From contig CM067576.1 in NCBI GenBank assembly GCA_034336665.1, positions 10,779,385 to 10,843,384 on the forward strand: a DNA stretch of 64,000 nucleotides. Reading direction: 5' to 3'. The notes beneath the pieces are model-generated. The model was not told the DNA's origin. It ran no database searches and saw nothing but the letters and a program-made list of their open reading frames with translations. The stretch is from Luscinia megarhynchos. Lineage: Eukaryota > Chordata > Aves > Passeriformes > Turdidae. The position numbers were made by a program, and so were the translations under genes. This document shows, one piece after another, positions 51,301-64,000 of the stretch. How positions within the stretch are numbered: position 1 is the first letter of the stretch; each line of letters opens with the position of its first letter.

Positions 51301-54300
51301 TGCTGCTCGGGTAGAGAGTGGACAGTCTCCCCATGCTTGGTTAGCTGGCACCTGGTTGCTATCAAAAAGACTACTAAAGTGATTGAAGAGCGTTGCTGGC
51401 CCAAAGGCAGGAGGCAATGATTTGTTTGCTGGGTTAATGTGCATCTGAGAACCGTTCATAACGTTCATGGCTGACGAAAGCTGCACTGCAGCAGGTGGAC
51501 CTTGAGAAGGTGTTAAAGGAACTTGATTTGTAACAAAAATAGACTGAGGATCTTGATGGAGGTTTGCATTTGGTACCACTGAATAGAAAGAACCTCTGGA
51601 CTGCATCCTGTGAGTAACTCGAGGTGCTGGTACAGCTGCTTGAGGTAAGTTACTGTTGTCCTGATTATCTGCAACAACGGACCTGGGCGACGCTAAGCTT
51701 AACGGAGCAGTTTCTGAGCTGGATGAAAAAGGCATCGACATGGAAGGGCTGATCTCAGACATGCTGGTTGGCAGAACTTCATCTTGGGCGTTGCTGAGCG
51801 GTGCGGGGCTGCTCGCCGGGCGCGCCTCGGTGCCCCCCGAGCTGCTGCTGGCTGACACGCTGCAAGTGCTTGCGGCTGAAGCTGGCGGGCACGCGCTCGT
51901 GGGCGGCTGCTCGGGGGCCGACACCTTCTCCTTGGGCGCGGAGACGGCCGAGAACGAGTCTGCTTTCAGGGCAGAATGCTGCGCTTGCGGAGCAGGAGGT
52001 GGCAGAAACGCTGCGGGCGCTTGCCCATTGTTTGTGGGGGCAGAGGAAGCTGAGGGCAGAGTGCTACAGGTGCTCGTCACAGTTGAGATGGCTGTCGCTG
52101 CAGCACTCGTCTTGGGGACGCACGTAGCAAAGAGCTGCTTCCTGACCGAGGAGGGAGTCCGGTTACTGGTCACACACAGAGGCTGGCTGGAAGCAGCGAC
52201 AGACGAGGCCGTGACGGGACAGCTGGACGTAGCTAAGCCAGGAGACTCCGTCTGCAGAACGTTTCCATTCTGACTACCTGCACGACTCGAACTGTTATGC
52301 TTTGGAGAGCTGTTCGTGCTGCCAGGGTTAACTGGTCTCACTGGGAATGGTCCCCAAGTGTTTGGTGAAGGTGAAAAGGTTCCTCCAAATTGGGCCATAG
52401 GTAAGCGAGGGTGCCGGATCTGTTGCATAGTTTGGGCAGCCAGCAAGGCAAAATGAGGGTGAGAATAAGCGAGAGGAAGAGACACCGGAAAAGATGAGCG
52501 CACATTGGCTGGGACATTCTTGTTTAATTTGTTAGGAGGCTGGAAAGTAGATAGTGTTGATGACTGCGATGTGACCAGGGGCGGGGCTCCGAGAGGAAAC
52601 GAGTTCTTGTTGGAAGCAGTCGCAGTGCTGACTCCAGATGAAAAGTTTGAGTGGATTGATTTGGTACTCGAAGCAGGTGTTCTTATATGAGTTTTAGGAA
52701 TCAAGTCTTCCAGTTCCTTGGCAGGATCTTGAATAAGGGCATTGATGAGTTGCACTGCGTATCGCGTGGACTCTGTACCTCCCCTAGATTAAACACAAAC
52801 AGATTTATCTTTTGCAAAAGGAAACCCCACTTTGCAAAACGCTCCGGAGCTTCAATCTTACACTGATCTGTAAGTCTATTGTAAGTTTACTGCAGTAAAT
52901 TCCTTCTTGACTTCTGTGTATCTTAAGGATTATCTCTGAAGTCAACTGTCAGCATATCTTGGCAGCAGAAATGTATGTTCTATTCTAGAACAATGAAACT
53001 AAATAGATCCTGCCTTAGAAAGCAAACAAACTTTTCAATAAATGACACTGTGAACTAACTCAAGACTTTCATTTTGAGATACTGTACCTTATAGTGATCA
53101 TTCTCTCTCCATTCTTATCTTTTTGCTTATCCACATCAATGTGGGCACCAGTGACATCTTGAATTGCTGTGATGTTGCACCCACCTCTTCCCATTATTCT
53201 AGAGACGACAGAAGCTGGGACTGATAATTTCTTTGACCTGTATCACAAAGATCAGAAATCTGTGAAATGCATTCAAACTTCAAAGACACACAAAACCCCT
53301 CTGCTGTCTGACAATGGTTGAAGCAATATTCTTAGGGTCAGCAGAAAACCACTTACTGCCCTTTTCTTCACCCTTCGGAGCTTCTCTTGAAATCCCCCAC
53401 TCGAATTACTCATCATCCTCAGTACCTGACAAGGATTCTCCAGTAGCATTTATTCCACCACTATTGTAACATAGATATATGAGCCTCACAGTACTTCAGA
53501 ACCCTCTAGGATTTTATCTAATCTTGGGTACCTCTCCAAAGTGACACAAATCCTTATCAACCTGAATCTACACAAGCAGCATTGCTTCAAATGTAAAAGC
53601 CCATGGCTTAACTACTTTGACTGTTTATAGCAAGGAGAAGGTGGCTTTCCATTGTTTTCCCAGTGATGAGCTCTGTAACACCACCTACATCCACAACCTT
53701 TTAGTATCCACTTCTTTCAGATCTCAAGATCTGGAAGTGCAGCATCACCAATAAACAATGGTGGGTCAAAGCAGGTGAAGCTGTGTGGTGCTGGGATTTA
53801 GGGAGCTGCTGGAAAGCCCCTGTGATGGCAGACTGGAATTGCAGAAGCAGGCTCACTGTGAGACCACAATGCTGTCACCAAAGTCACTCAGTTCAGGGTT
53901 TTCCTGATTCCCATGGTACTGGTGGGTCAGAGCAAGCACATGCTATTGGGAAATGTCTGAACACAAGCTCTGCTTGCACACAGACCTCAGCTGAGGTCTC
54001 TGGGCCACCACTGCCCCCAGACTTCAGGGTGTGCCTGACCTCTTGCACCCATAAACTGCTTTTAGGCGTGCTACTGACGTGCACTAGCTTGATGCTGAAC
54101 AGTCAGAGAGAATTCAAAGGGGTTTCAGAAATCACAGCAGGGACAGGTGCCCACCACCCTATGGAAAGGCTGCCAACTTCACCTAGCTATTCCACTCTTG
54201 GAAATTTTTAAGTAACTGGATCCTCAGGGAATTGTTTGCCACTTAACAGGACTTAGAGGAAATCTGTTTAATTTTAAACATCTAAACACATGGAAATGTT

Positions 54301-57300
54301 CTAAAGCAACACCTCACGTTGCCAAGGTGTTATTTCTCTCCCCCATTCCTGCCAGGACAACACACTACAACACTTTCCATCCCCAGAACCCCCAGTGCAT
54401 GTGCCCTGTTCTATCCCAAGGCTGTTTCATGCTTTGGGTTTTCTTCCCCATCTCCAAGGCTCCCCTCTCAAGAGGGACATCACAGCTACTCCCTCCCCAA
54501 AGCTCCATCATCACCTCAGTTTCAAGAACACCTGTACTGCTCACAGAGCTCCTGACTGCACCTTGGTCTGCTTCCACCCCTGCCCACTGGGGACCTCTGG
54601 CAACCACTCAAGGAGGCATTTCTCTTCCAGGAGAGCCCACCCTAATGCCCAGACCCCTCCCACCCATCATCCACAGCCATTTCCCTCCCTCCCTCCCAAG
54701 GCTGATGACCTAGAGAAGTGCCCCAAAAGTACCTTTTTGCTCCAGAACAGCAGCGCCCTCCTCTCTGCAGCTGAAATTGCTCAATTGGTGTTGGCTGCAG
54801 AGTGTTGCTGGGAGGAGGGTCTTTCAAAACTCTGCCCACTTGCCTGTCAGGGGCAGAAGGGATGCTTGCATTGGTTACTTTGATAGACATCCCTTCAAGC
54901 TGAGGGGTCACTCACAGGGAGAGGGAAGAAGAATTCTTGTTGAGACCAGAAGAGGCTTTAGCAGAGGGAGTTCCTGGGCACTGCACCCACACATCTATGG
55001 TCACCAACAATGCTCTCTGGCAGGACATGCTTCCATCAGTCAGGGCACAGCAAACACCAATGCAGAACACTAATGGAATGTTCCCTATGGCATTCCTCAG
55101 GAAATAGGATAGGGCAGGTTCTGGATGCATGTCTAGAACACTGCCAAGGCCAACAAAAGAGCAGACAACACCCACGTGAACATTTGGGCTGAGGCAAGGA
55201 GACTCAGAAATCCCAGGTCAGAGGGGGGTCAGGACTGTCTGAGGGGTTCCTGCCTGCACCATTCCCCAGGTGGTGGCCAGGCTGCCACCATACACCCAGC
55301 AAGATCACTGTGGAGAGCTTCATTGGTGACCGCATCAAACGGCAGAGACCAAACGAACTATAAGAGTTCAAACACATGAATTTTCATATTGAACTGCCTT
55401 TTCAACATTTATTAAGAACACTCTGTGGCTTCCACTAATCCAAATGCACTAAGCCCCCTGTATAATTATGTTCTTTGCACACAGCCTAAAATTCTCCAAA
55501 ATGGGCACATCTGCCACTGCAGTCATTGCCACTGCAGAACACAAAAGCAGGAGGGTTTCCTAAGAGCACCCAAAGCATCTGACACTGGTATGTTCCTGCT
55601 ATATTCTTTTTTGATAAAGAACAAAAAAAGCGAAGCCAGATCATTCTAGTTCCAAGCAGTAGACAACATAAAGGTTACTGAAGAGATACTGGGGTGTTAA
55701 TGGTCATACAGTAAAACCCAGTACATTTTCAAAGGAAAAGATTGCATTATAGTAAAACTTTAAATCTCACTGTATCTCTAAGCACTCACTGTCAGGTTAC
55801 AATTTTCCACTGAGTCAGTGATCAAGGTCACTTCAAAGTACAATGAATTCTAGCCTTGAAGTGGCCATTTGCCTCTCGTCTACTCACATCCATTCTGCCT
55901 TTAGCTCACAGGCAATCATCTGCTGTAGGGCTTTTCACTGCCCTCTGCTCCCTTCCTCCACTAAAGTCACAGGTTTTCTTTATTTTCTCATGCCAAATAC
56001 AATGTTTATGCCATGTTCACATTAGGTTAGTGAGGAGTTACTACAAATTAGGGCTGCAGTTGGTTTTCCCAGCACTGCAAGAGAAAGTGGGGTAGATTCT
56101 TCTATAAGCTAATTCTTCAGTTATATAATCTTGCTGGACATTCTGTATTTGAGAATAATGTACAAGCTAAAAAGCTCACAGACAGTCTTAAAACATAGTA
56201 ATAAAATCTTTACCTTCTAACCACTTCTTTCCAGCCTTCTTCTCTTTTCTGGCCTCTTTTTGGACTGGTCAGATTCAGCTTTACATTTGGAGAGGTCAGA
56301 GGCAGGGAAACAGCCTTATAAGTAGTCGACAAAGAATTCGAATGACCTTCACCATCAAGTCTGGGAATAGAAATGGGCTAATTACAAATTACAGAATAAA
56401 ATGTATCTTAGCATACAGTTTACATTCCTGCAGCTTAAAACTAGTAGCATGAACTGTTTCCAGAAGAACCACCTCTAAAAAGGAGTTAGAAGGATGCATT
56501 TAGCTTGTCCTGCTGCAGTGAACTGCAGCAAACCTTGGATTAACGGTTCAAGGTTGAAACAATCTATGTTTGAAGAACACAGCAGAGACAAATTCCAATT
56601 TCTAACACTCCTAATGGGAGCCCAAAACAACACCCTCTAACCACAAGGGTTGATGAATCTACTCATTCTGCCTCTGACTCGAATCTGGGGAAAAATAGGA
56701 AAAAGAAAAATATCCTCTCTTCCCACTCCCAGACAAGTGTCTCGATCAGTCTGACAACAGCCCTGTCTCACTGCCCTTCTTGATGTTCACAATGTCTGTG
56801 CTCTTATTGAAGCTGGCCTCTCTGTCAGCCCAGTGTCCTGCAGATCAACCTCCCTGCCCTCTCCCCTCCCTTAGTGCAGAAAATGGAAAGAGAGAACAAA
56901 ACTATGGGGGAACTGATTTGTATCACTTAGATGTAAAAACAAACAAACACTACAGACCCACATGGGATCTAAATTTTCTGATTCAGACCAATGACCTCTT
57001 CAGAAAGTGCTGTTGTAAAAGTTATCAGCACATTCCCAGGCAATTGCATGACCTTTTGAACCATTCATGTGGCCCCAGGAAGTTCCCTGAGTTGTTCTGA
57101 CTCTCACCTCTGGCTTGACAAGGTTATATCAAACTGGCCATCAACCTGGCAGGTGAAATGCTCAGAGTCATCAACTTCTTCTCTCCTTAAAAGAAAGAAA
57201 TTGCAAGTCAAATGAGTTAATGATGAAACCATAAAATAATCAAAAGGTAAAAAAAACACTTCTGTATGTGGATGATAAGCAAAGCTGGCACTTCCTTAAA

Positions 57301-60300
57301 AAATTCCCAGCATATTCACTTTTAAGATCTATTAAAACAAAGCTGACAATGCAACATGGATACATAAAAAGTGCAGAGACAAAAGGCCATTTGGCCCAAG
57401 TAATATTAAAAACTAGCCAACAATGCCAAAAAATCTTGTTCAAGATTTTAAAGAGATTGTGTTCAACAAACTTAACACAGCTATGCAAATGAAGCAGCCT
57501 CAGTCTCTCTAGGCTCTGGGAATGTAGGTGCAGAGCTTAAGATACAGAAAACTGACACAGGCATAGGTGGAACCTTGTGAAACCACAGGGAAGGAACAGT
57601 CTCACCTTGTTGGTGTTTTGGAAGCAGAGGTGCTGTTTTTTTCTTCCTGAGAGGGGATGAGCAGTGAGGCATAGCGCCGCTCCGAGGAGTTCGTATCCAT
57701 TGTGAAGTTCAGCTCTTGGCTTTTCCCTCCACTGCTGCTTTCACTATTGCAATCTGTGCTATCCAAGTTATCTGAATCGCTGTTCCCACTTGCACCACCA
57801 CCTCTTGGCTCTCCATTTATTTTGTTTTTATCTGCTTTCTGCTGTGCTAGAGATATATGCTGATCTGGCAAAATTATCTGCATATTCTGAGGAGTCTCTT
57901 TCGTTTTATTTTTCTTATTTTTTCTATTTGTGCTGGGGGTAGTCACCACATTAGCTCTCTTCTTCCCAAAGGCATTTGTGAAGGTAGTTGAAGTTGCAGA
58001 AATTCCAATTGTAGTTGTAGTAGTTGCACTTGGAGGCTCTATAGGAACTTCTTGCTCCACTGAAAGAAAAGTAGTTTATATACAATCAGAACCCACAAAA
58101 TAGAGAAATAAGTGCCTCACTGAATACACTACAGCTAAAGTTGTTCCTTGCTGACCATCTTTCAAACAGATTCCTTTACCTTGAAGGTTAAAGGTGGCAT
58201 TCCCACAACTGCATTGTTCATAAAAACATTAGTTCTTTACCTTCATCATCGTTTTCTTCTTCATCATCATCCTCTTGTAGTTCCAGAGTTTCCTTAGGTT
58301 TGTTTTCTTCATCTTCTTCTTGTTTTCTTTTTTGTTCCTCTTTCTTCTTCTTTCTCTTTTCCTTTCTTTTCTCCCTTTTGGCTGCAAGAGCTTGTTTTCT
58401 GCTCTCCTCTCTTGACTATGTAGGAGAAAAGAATCCAAATTTAAACATTTCACACAGACTAAATTATACGTATAATTCAGATCTTCCCTAGAAATCTGGG
58501 AGGAAGAAGAAAGGAGAGAACCTAGTGAACTAGAACGACTTTGGCAAATACTGAATCATTACACAGAAACCAGACAGAGCTTTTGCAACAATAGGACTAG
58601 CTGATCCCAAAACTTCTAAGGAATGATAACAAAGTAATAACCAAAAAAGAAGTACTAAAAACATACAGTTTTGCTGGAAGATCTTTCCCTCTCGGTCCTT
58701 TCTCAAACATTTAATTAACTCAGTGATATTTTTGGTGTGATGTTCATATCTTTGATTCAAAAGCCAGTACTTAATGGCTCTAGTTTTAACCTTTTTTTTC
58801 TTAAATATATGGAATCAGTCATCTGCTGCACTTTTTGTGCACAGCAACTGATGTGTGCTTAACAAGTCCACAACTTAGAAAATCTAATAAACTAATGTGG
58901 AACTTGTCAAAAACTGTAAGAACCTCAATTAAGAGAGCCCACTCAAGAGTGTCTTACTCTAGAACAATTTGCAGTATTCTCAGCAGAGGAAGAAGGGGAT
59001 TTTCTCCACTATCTGCTCAACTCCAAGTCCATAAAATGCTTATGGTCTATGGTCTACACCCATAGAAACACAGCATGAGACTGGAGACCTCCCCTACTCA
59101 CACATCCTCTGTGCTGAGTAGCTCCCAGAGAGCTACTGCCTAAGGAACTATTGGTAAGTCCAAGCTTTCCTAAATAGGACAATGGAGTGGTTGAAGCAAA
59201 GTCAGTTCTAATTTGCCACCCTCACTTGTATGATAGATTGGGGGAGGAACAGAGACAGTCAGAGCATGAAGACAGCCCCAAGAAGCACCAAATGCAGCCT
59301 AGAGATTCACACACAGTTCAAACACTGTTACACAAAAGCAATTATCTACTCACTTTTTCCAGGTCTAGCTCCTTCAGCAGTATAGTTGCATTTTTATTGG
59401 CTTCTGCAGCCTGCTGGTCTTTAGCTTTCACAATTGTCTCTACACACTGGTGACACTTCTTCAACAGGTCCTGAAATGCAAATTTGTCTTATTACCACCA
59501 TAATAACAACTGAGGAGTGAGACTTGCTCTACAAACATGAGATTAGCTTCCCTGTACTCACAAACATACAAACTATTTCACAGAATGGGATCAAATGCTG
59601 ATTTACTTTTTAAGTGCTGTATTAAAAAGGAGACATGCACAAATCCAAAACAGACATATGTGAGCAAACACATACATTCAGTTTTGAACACTGAAGAATT
59701 TCCCATGGATATTTTTTCTGGAAATTCAGGCCAGACTCTTGTCCCCAAGTCCAACTCACCTTGTCCGTGATGGTCGCTATGTAGCGCATGCACTCAATGT
59801 CTGAAGGAAACTGGTTCACTTCTTTCACCAGGAACTGAACTACTTTCACATGCCCCTAGAACACCAAAGAAAATTCTCATCTTTTGTTTACAATTGTCAA
59901 CATTCATAATCAAAAATACAAGTTTGATATTTCTTAGTTCAATGCAAAACACTGAAAATAAGCAAGAACATTTCTGGTAAACTGCTGTTTGGGAAGAAGG
60001 GCAGTTTCTGCTTGCTCAGTGCTGACAGCACAGCCACTGCTCTGCTTCGAGGTGGCAAAGACAAGCTCTTCCACAAGTTACTTTTTATTTTAAACTACAA
60101 GGACCAGAGGCAGATCTTCATGGTTTTAGTAGCAACCAAGACACAAGACACCATTTGTCACCCAGTGCACTCTCTTACCACTCACCCCATGGAGTTGACT
60201 TAAGACTGTTCAATTTCAGCCTAAGTCAGATCAGGAAACTGAGCCACCTGAATGCTATCCTAGCAAGCACATTCCTCTGCTCCAAGGGTACACTGTGCAA

Positions 60301-63300
60301 CCACACAAAGCACCCAACTATTGCTTCTGAAGTTATGTGAAAGCAAGGCAGTGTCACAACAAGGGCAAGCTCAGCAGTTTTGTTTGTCAAAAAAGCCACA
60401 CATTTATTTGCTATTTTGTTAAAGGCAAAGCAGCTACAGCTAATGAATTCCTCTGCTTATGCTCCTTGCATCCAACACCATAACTGATGGAACCATCCCA
60501 AAGCAATGCTCTTCCTGCCAAGAAGAGGCAGTGGGTGACAGAAGAGCTGACTACACAGTGTCCCATCACAACAGATTAGGAACAGAATGAGAGAAGCACA
60601 AAGGAATCAGGACAGCTTATTGCAGACTGGTATTGTGTTCACCTCCAAAGCAGGACTGAAACAAGCAGTACAGACTGCAGAAATATGGAAATCTCAAACA
60701 GTCGAAGATTTTGCACAGTGTACAACAGGAAATGAAAATGCTAAAATCATTTATGGAACCAAGTTTTTCAACTCTCAAAAACTAGATCTTTGTGAAGTAC
60801 AGTAATTATGACTTTGAAGTAGGTATTTTATCAAAGTAGTAATTTTGCCATGTTATATTTGATTCTTCCAAAACCAAGCACTCAGACCCAAGATGAAATG
60901 AGAGGCATTGTTTTGAAAACATAAAAAAGTTGGTCTCCTACCTTGCGAAATGCTGACATAAGAGGGGTGATTTTCCTGTTATCTGCAGCATCCACATCTG
61001 CCCCTGCTTGCACAAGCAGCTGCACCACGTCATAGTGCCCCCCATTGGCTGCCAGCCACAGTGGGGTGTTTCCTTTCTTGTTGCGAACATCAATGTGTGC
61101 CCCTCTGAAAACACAAATCCAGGAATGGCGTGAGTAAAGGTGGAAGTCAGAGAGCAAATTCACAAAATATCAGAGTACAGCTGGATAAAGAACTTTCATA
61201 ACTGAAATACAGGGGCAAGATATGAGAAATTTTGCCCCTGAATGTTGCTGTTTCATCTGCAGGGTAGTGACAAGGGGAATATTTAAAGTTCCCTGACAGA
61301 AATGAACACTCATTTATGTCACCTACAGTACCAGAGACAGGTTGCAACCAGCAACCTTTAAATTATCAGTCTGGTGACTACTCACAGTCCCTTGAGATTT
61401 TAGCAGCACACTGAGTTATGCTTGAAAAGCTGAAGAGCTACTTCCAGGCTTTGCCCCCCCAAGTGACAGTGAGGAAATTCTCACATGGGAGTTGCTGGAT
61501 TCATACACAAACAAGCTGTCCAAGCCAGACACTGTCTGCCTGCCTTTGGTCCCAGCTGCCTGCTTTGCTTAATTAACACTGCAATAGTGAGATATTCCAG
61601 GATAACACTGAAGAGTAGGGGACAGATTTAACATCCTATTTCCAAAGCTTTCCATTCCCTTTGCTCTCAGGTGCATGAGGTAATGCGAACAAGAGCAGCG
61701 TTGCCACAGAGGAATACAGAACAAACGTGCCACTAATCATTAGTCGTAACTGCTTTGGGTTGGAAGGGACCTGAAAGCTCATGTTGTTTCAATCCCTGGT
61801 CAGGGAAGCCACCCAGGAGATCAGGTTGCTCAGAGCCCCACCCACTCTGGCCTTAAGCACTTAATGAGAAGAAATGATTTACCGATTAATGAGGAGCTCG
61901 CAGAACTTGTAGTGACCCTTATCGGCTGCAATCGTTAAAGCCGTATCTCTTGAGGAAGGCACAGGTGGGGCATTCACATCTGCTCCTTTATCAAGGAGAA
62001 CCCTTCCAACCTCTGCATAGCCTCCTGAAGCTGCTTCCATCAGAGGTGTGAGACCAGTCTGTGCAAAGAGAATGAGTTACTCTGTGAAATCTGCGCAATA
62101 TACTTCAGACAATACATAAATGATTCCTACAAAAAGAAATTGGATTTTTATTTAGCTGCTTATATTTCGTTTAGGAGCCTAACTTCAAGCAGTCTTTTCC
62201 TCAAAAATGACCCCAAAAACCCAGACAAAAAAATCCCCAACAACAAAACAAAACGCCCACACACAAACCAACCAAACAAAACCAACCCAAAACCAAACAC
62301 TCTTGGGCTTTGACTTATACAAACCCAAGCAAACTGTTGACTAAGCACCACCAGATACCTGTCTCAACAGCAAATGCAAAGTTTATAACAAGATCTCTAC
62401 AACAGAGGTTAGAACAGATTCAAATGAAGACACAAGTGTTTCTACAAAAATACTCAGAAACTGGCTTTATAGCTTTTCTCTAGCCTCCCTTGGCACTGAG
62501 ACTGATCTGGGCCCAACTTAGTTGCCAGGTCAGACTGTTATTAAAAACTTACACCAGCTGCTAACATGCCCAACTGACCATTTGAGAGCTGGCTTTTATC
62601 CATATCCCCTTTTCTCCAGCCACAGTCATTCCAGAAGCAGGCGGGGTAGACAGACACAGCAATTATTTCAGCAGCCTTAGGAGTTACCAAAAATTCCTTT
62701 GTGCTGGGGAAATCAGTCTGGCTGTCTACACAAGCTTTAAGCTTGCTTTATGGCAGGAGACACAAAGCTGTCCCAGAGCACCAAAGGATGGGACCTGTGG
62801 AGCATTTCAGAGGCACAGAAGGTCACAGTACTGAAGCCACGGGTTCTACAGCAACGTAAAAGCTTTACAAAGTTTGACTGCACTACTTTGGTTGTAGACA
62901 AGAAGTCTGTTCTATATGAGAATCACAAGCAACACTATTCTCTTCCTGCCTAGACTTCACTTGCATGTAAAAATATCTGTATCTGTTCTGTTACTGAGTA
63001 TCACGTCAAGTTTAAACCTGAAAAAGTCTAGACAAGAGTCAATCTAAGTTTCATTATAAACTCAGAAGGACCACTCAGCTTTTCCCTAATGCAAAAAATA
63101 CATCATCACTGATGCTGTTTTTATTTTTTAAAAGAAACCACACTTATTTCAGAACATTTAAGTGCTCTGATATAATAACTCCTCTAAGCCCAGAGATGCT
63201 CAAAGTTACAGGAAAATTTGAAGAAACTTGATGACTCAGAGGCAATAAGGAAAGGCAAGTCCCCCACTTACCTTTGCCCTGTGCTCGACATTGGCCTTCC

Positions 63301-63485
63301 TGTCCAAAAGCAGACTGACCACCTCTGCCCGGCCCTGGAAGCAGGCCAGGGTGAGGGCTGTGTTGCGGTTGGTCTCGATTTGGGCGTTAATATCAGAGCC
63401 CATATCAAGCAGCAGCTTCACGGCAGGGACGTGGCCATTCATAGCAGCCAACATCAGAGGAGAAATCCCCAGCTTGCTGCCAGTC
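42326..63485 (-). CDS. ANKHD1: ANKHD1 (MASK1), ankyrin repeat and KH domain protein, C-terminal half
   Basis: Large cytoplasmic/nuclear scaffold of the MASK family (Hippo/Yorkie cofactor in flies). Sixteen minus-strand exons, all phases joining: 63485-63272, 62058-61883, 61104-60942, 59855-59760, 59470-59354, 58415-58241, 58059-57606, 57185-57108, 56360-56214, 53237-53088, 52783-51165, 46565-46386, 45272-45018, 44088-43913, 43008-42844, 42385-42326. They encode about 1,407 residues of a protein that is about 2,540 in human; the 5' part lies beyond 64000. In order: the last ankyrin repeats (GISPLMLAAMNGHVPAVKLL, GNTPLWLAANGGHYDVVQLL); a coiled Lys/Glu-rich stretch with an acidic end; the KH domain (VPASVVSRIMGRGGCNITAI, GxxG loop GRGG, ending ESTRYAVQLINALI); then a long Ser/Pro/Thr-rich tail ending IWPGTWAPHIGNMHLKYVN. 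The 1,619-nt exon (52783-51165) carries the end of the KH domain and most of the tail. The 78-nt exon at 57185-57108 is absent from the human isoform I know. Confidence 0.97.
42677..42702. repeat. (CA)n microsatellite
   Basis: Perfect dinucleotide run interrupted once by a T, inside the last ANKHD1 intron. Confidence 0.9.
45952..46012. repeat. Poly(A)/(AAAG)n simple repeat
   Basis: About 19 A residues followed by AAAG units and more A, 61 bp, in an ANKHD1 intron (between exons 46386 and 45272). It may be the tail of an old retroposed copy, but no body is recognisable. Confidence 0.85.
46566..51164 (-). other. ANKHD1 large intron (4.6 kb)
   Basis: No additional exon, RNA gene or long repeat seen, apart from a short CR1-like tail near 50460-50510 and a run of C at about 49165-49176. 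Confidence 0.6.
50460..50510 (+). repeat. CR1 tail remnant
   Basis: 'cttgagggtcccttccaacc' is the characteristic forward CR1 end; the rest is too diverged to follow. Confidence 0.55.
53238..56213 (-). other. ANKHD1 intron upstream of the KH exon (3.0 kb)
   Basis: No exon or clear mobile element found. Several open frames on both strands look random. Confidence 0.6.
57108..57185 (-). other. ANKHD1 78-nt symmetric cassette exon
   Basis: The acceptor cttttaag and donor GTGAGA (reading on the minus strand) enclose a 26-codon exon encoding REEVDDSEHFTCQVDGQFDI and a few more residues, in frame. Both flanking junctions have the same phase (AG|G), so skipping leaves the protein in frame. It joins SKTPTR to LDGEGHSNS; in the human isoform I recall, TQTR is followed directly by LEGE. 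Confidence 0.75.
61750..61865 (-). repeat. CR1 LINE fragment in an ANKHD1 intron
   Basis: 'ctttgggttggaagggacct' and 'gccccacccactctggcctt' show an inverted CR1 tail; it ends about 20 bp before the exon boundary at 61883. Confidence 0.8.
62215..62300. repeat. A/C-rich low-complexity tract
   Basis: About 85 bp with almost no G or T on the plus strand (aacaaaacaaaacgcccaca and similar), i.e. T/G-rich on the transcribed ANKHD1 RNA, just upstream of exon 62058. Confidence 0.75.
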
Positions 63486-64000
63486 CTAAGGGGAAAAAAC
63501 CAAAACTGCAGTGCCCACGGCTGAAGAAAAGCTCTGGGCAATATAAGTGTATCCAAGAGCAATAAAATGTTTTGTTGGAAGTCAGAAAGGAACATATAAC
63601 CCACATAAAATATGGGCACTGACTTAAATAGTAGTATTTTTAATTGATTAGGAGAAACTGCCAGAGGAACTATATGCAATAGACAATTGCAATTTATAAA
63701 CAAGCAAAATACATTTCAGCTGTTAGACATTCTGATGGCCAAAGCAGACATAAGCCTTAAGCTACATTTGACTTTTTCAAATAAAAACTTGCTTCTAGCA
63801 CAGCTGCAGCTTGAACTTTCCCTAGTTAAGAGTTTTCTTGCTCTGTCTAGTGTTAGAATAGATATAAGTTTTTCATTAAAATGAATAGAGAGCAGGCTTA
63901 AGAGAACTGCTGTGTAAATTTCTTCCTCTGCCTGAAAGACATCTTCAAACACACAGAGCTGCCCTGAGCACTTGGCTGCTTCTCTGACATGGTTCTCTTG
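63486..64000 (-). other. ANKHD1 intron, continuing beyond the window
   Basis: The next upstream ankyrin exon is not within these bases; nothing else is recognised. Confidence 0.6.

Noticed and set aside
51740..52273. A 177-codon plus-strand frame inside the large ANKHD1 exon
   Set aside because: Antisense shadow of the Ser/Ala-rich tail of ANKHD1.
58241..58415. Purine-rich simple repeat (GAA/AAG) as a microsatellite
   Set aside because: It is the coding exon for the Lys/Glu- and Asp/Glu-rich segment of ANKHD1, in frame with proper splice sites.

Overview
The window is vertebrate nuclear DNA, almost certainly from a bird. It holds many short CR1 LINE tails, compact genes with CpG-island promoters, and multi-exon genes whose proteins match the vertebrate ZMAT2, HARS2, HARS1, APBB3, SRA1, EIF4EBP3 and ANKHD1 families. 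The set corresponds to the human 5q31.3 neighbourhood read in reverse. All exon boundaries given here were placed by hand from GT/AG sites, codon phase and family similarity.

Layout. 1-8276 (-): ZMAT2, lacking only its last exon, which lies before base 1. 8395-13335 (+): a histidyl-tRNA synthetase with a mitochondrial-type N-terminus (HARS2), head-to-head with ZMAT2 across a 118-bp promoter that carries two CACGTG boxes. 14049-25569 (+): a second histidyl-tRNA synthetase with an N-terminal WHEP region (HARS1, cytosolic), in tandem with the first. 25570-32260: intergenic, with an orphan CpG island near 26.6-27.1 kb and one long CR1 fragment. 32261-36418 (+): APBB3 (FE65-like 2). 36612-38003 (+): SRA1. 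39032-39378 (-): the last two exons of EIF4EBP3. 42326-63485 (-): the 3' half of ANKHD1 (sixteen exons: C-terminal ankyrin repeats, KH domain, long Ser/Pro-rich tail), which continues beyond base 64000.

Main points of interest. (1) The two synthetase genes share a tract of about 690 bp, introns included, with only two substitutions and one indel: very recent gene conversion, or an assembly artefact. It makes 155 residues of the mitochondrial and cytosolic enzymes identical. (2) HARS2 has one extra T in exon 4 that breaks the frame; everything downstream looks intact. (3) The synthetase pair is arranged differently from mammals, where HARS1 and HARS2 are head-to-head. (4) EIF4EBP3 shows no recognisable first exon and has Cys in place of the key Tyr of the eIF4E-binding motif. 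The alternative reading frame used when ANKHD1 reads through into it is open across both exons. (5) APBB3 keeps a 6-nt microexon. (6) Seven genes that separate HARS1 from APBB3 in human are not found here.

HARS1 and HARS2 charge tRNA-His in cytosol and mitochondria. ZMAT2 is a spliceosomal zinc-finger protein, APBB3 an adaptor binding APP-family tails, SRA1 a steroid-receptor RNA/protein coregulator, EIF4EBP3 a translation repressor by family, and ANKHD1 a large ankyrin/KH scaffold. They are neighbours, not a pathway.
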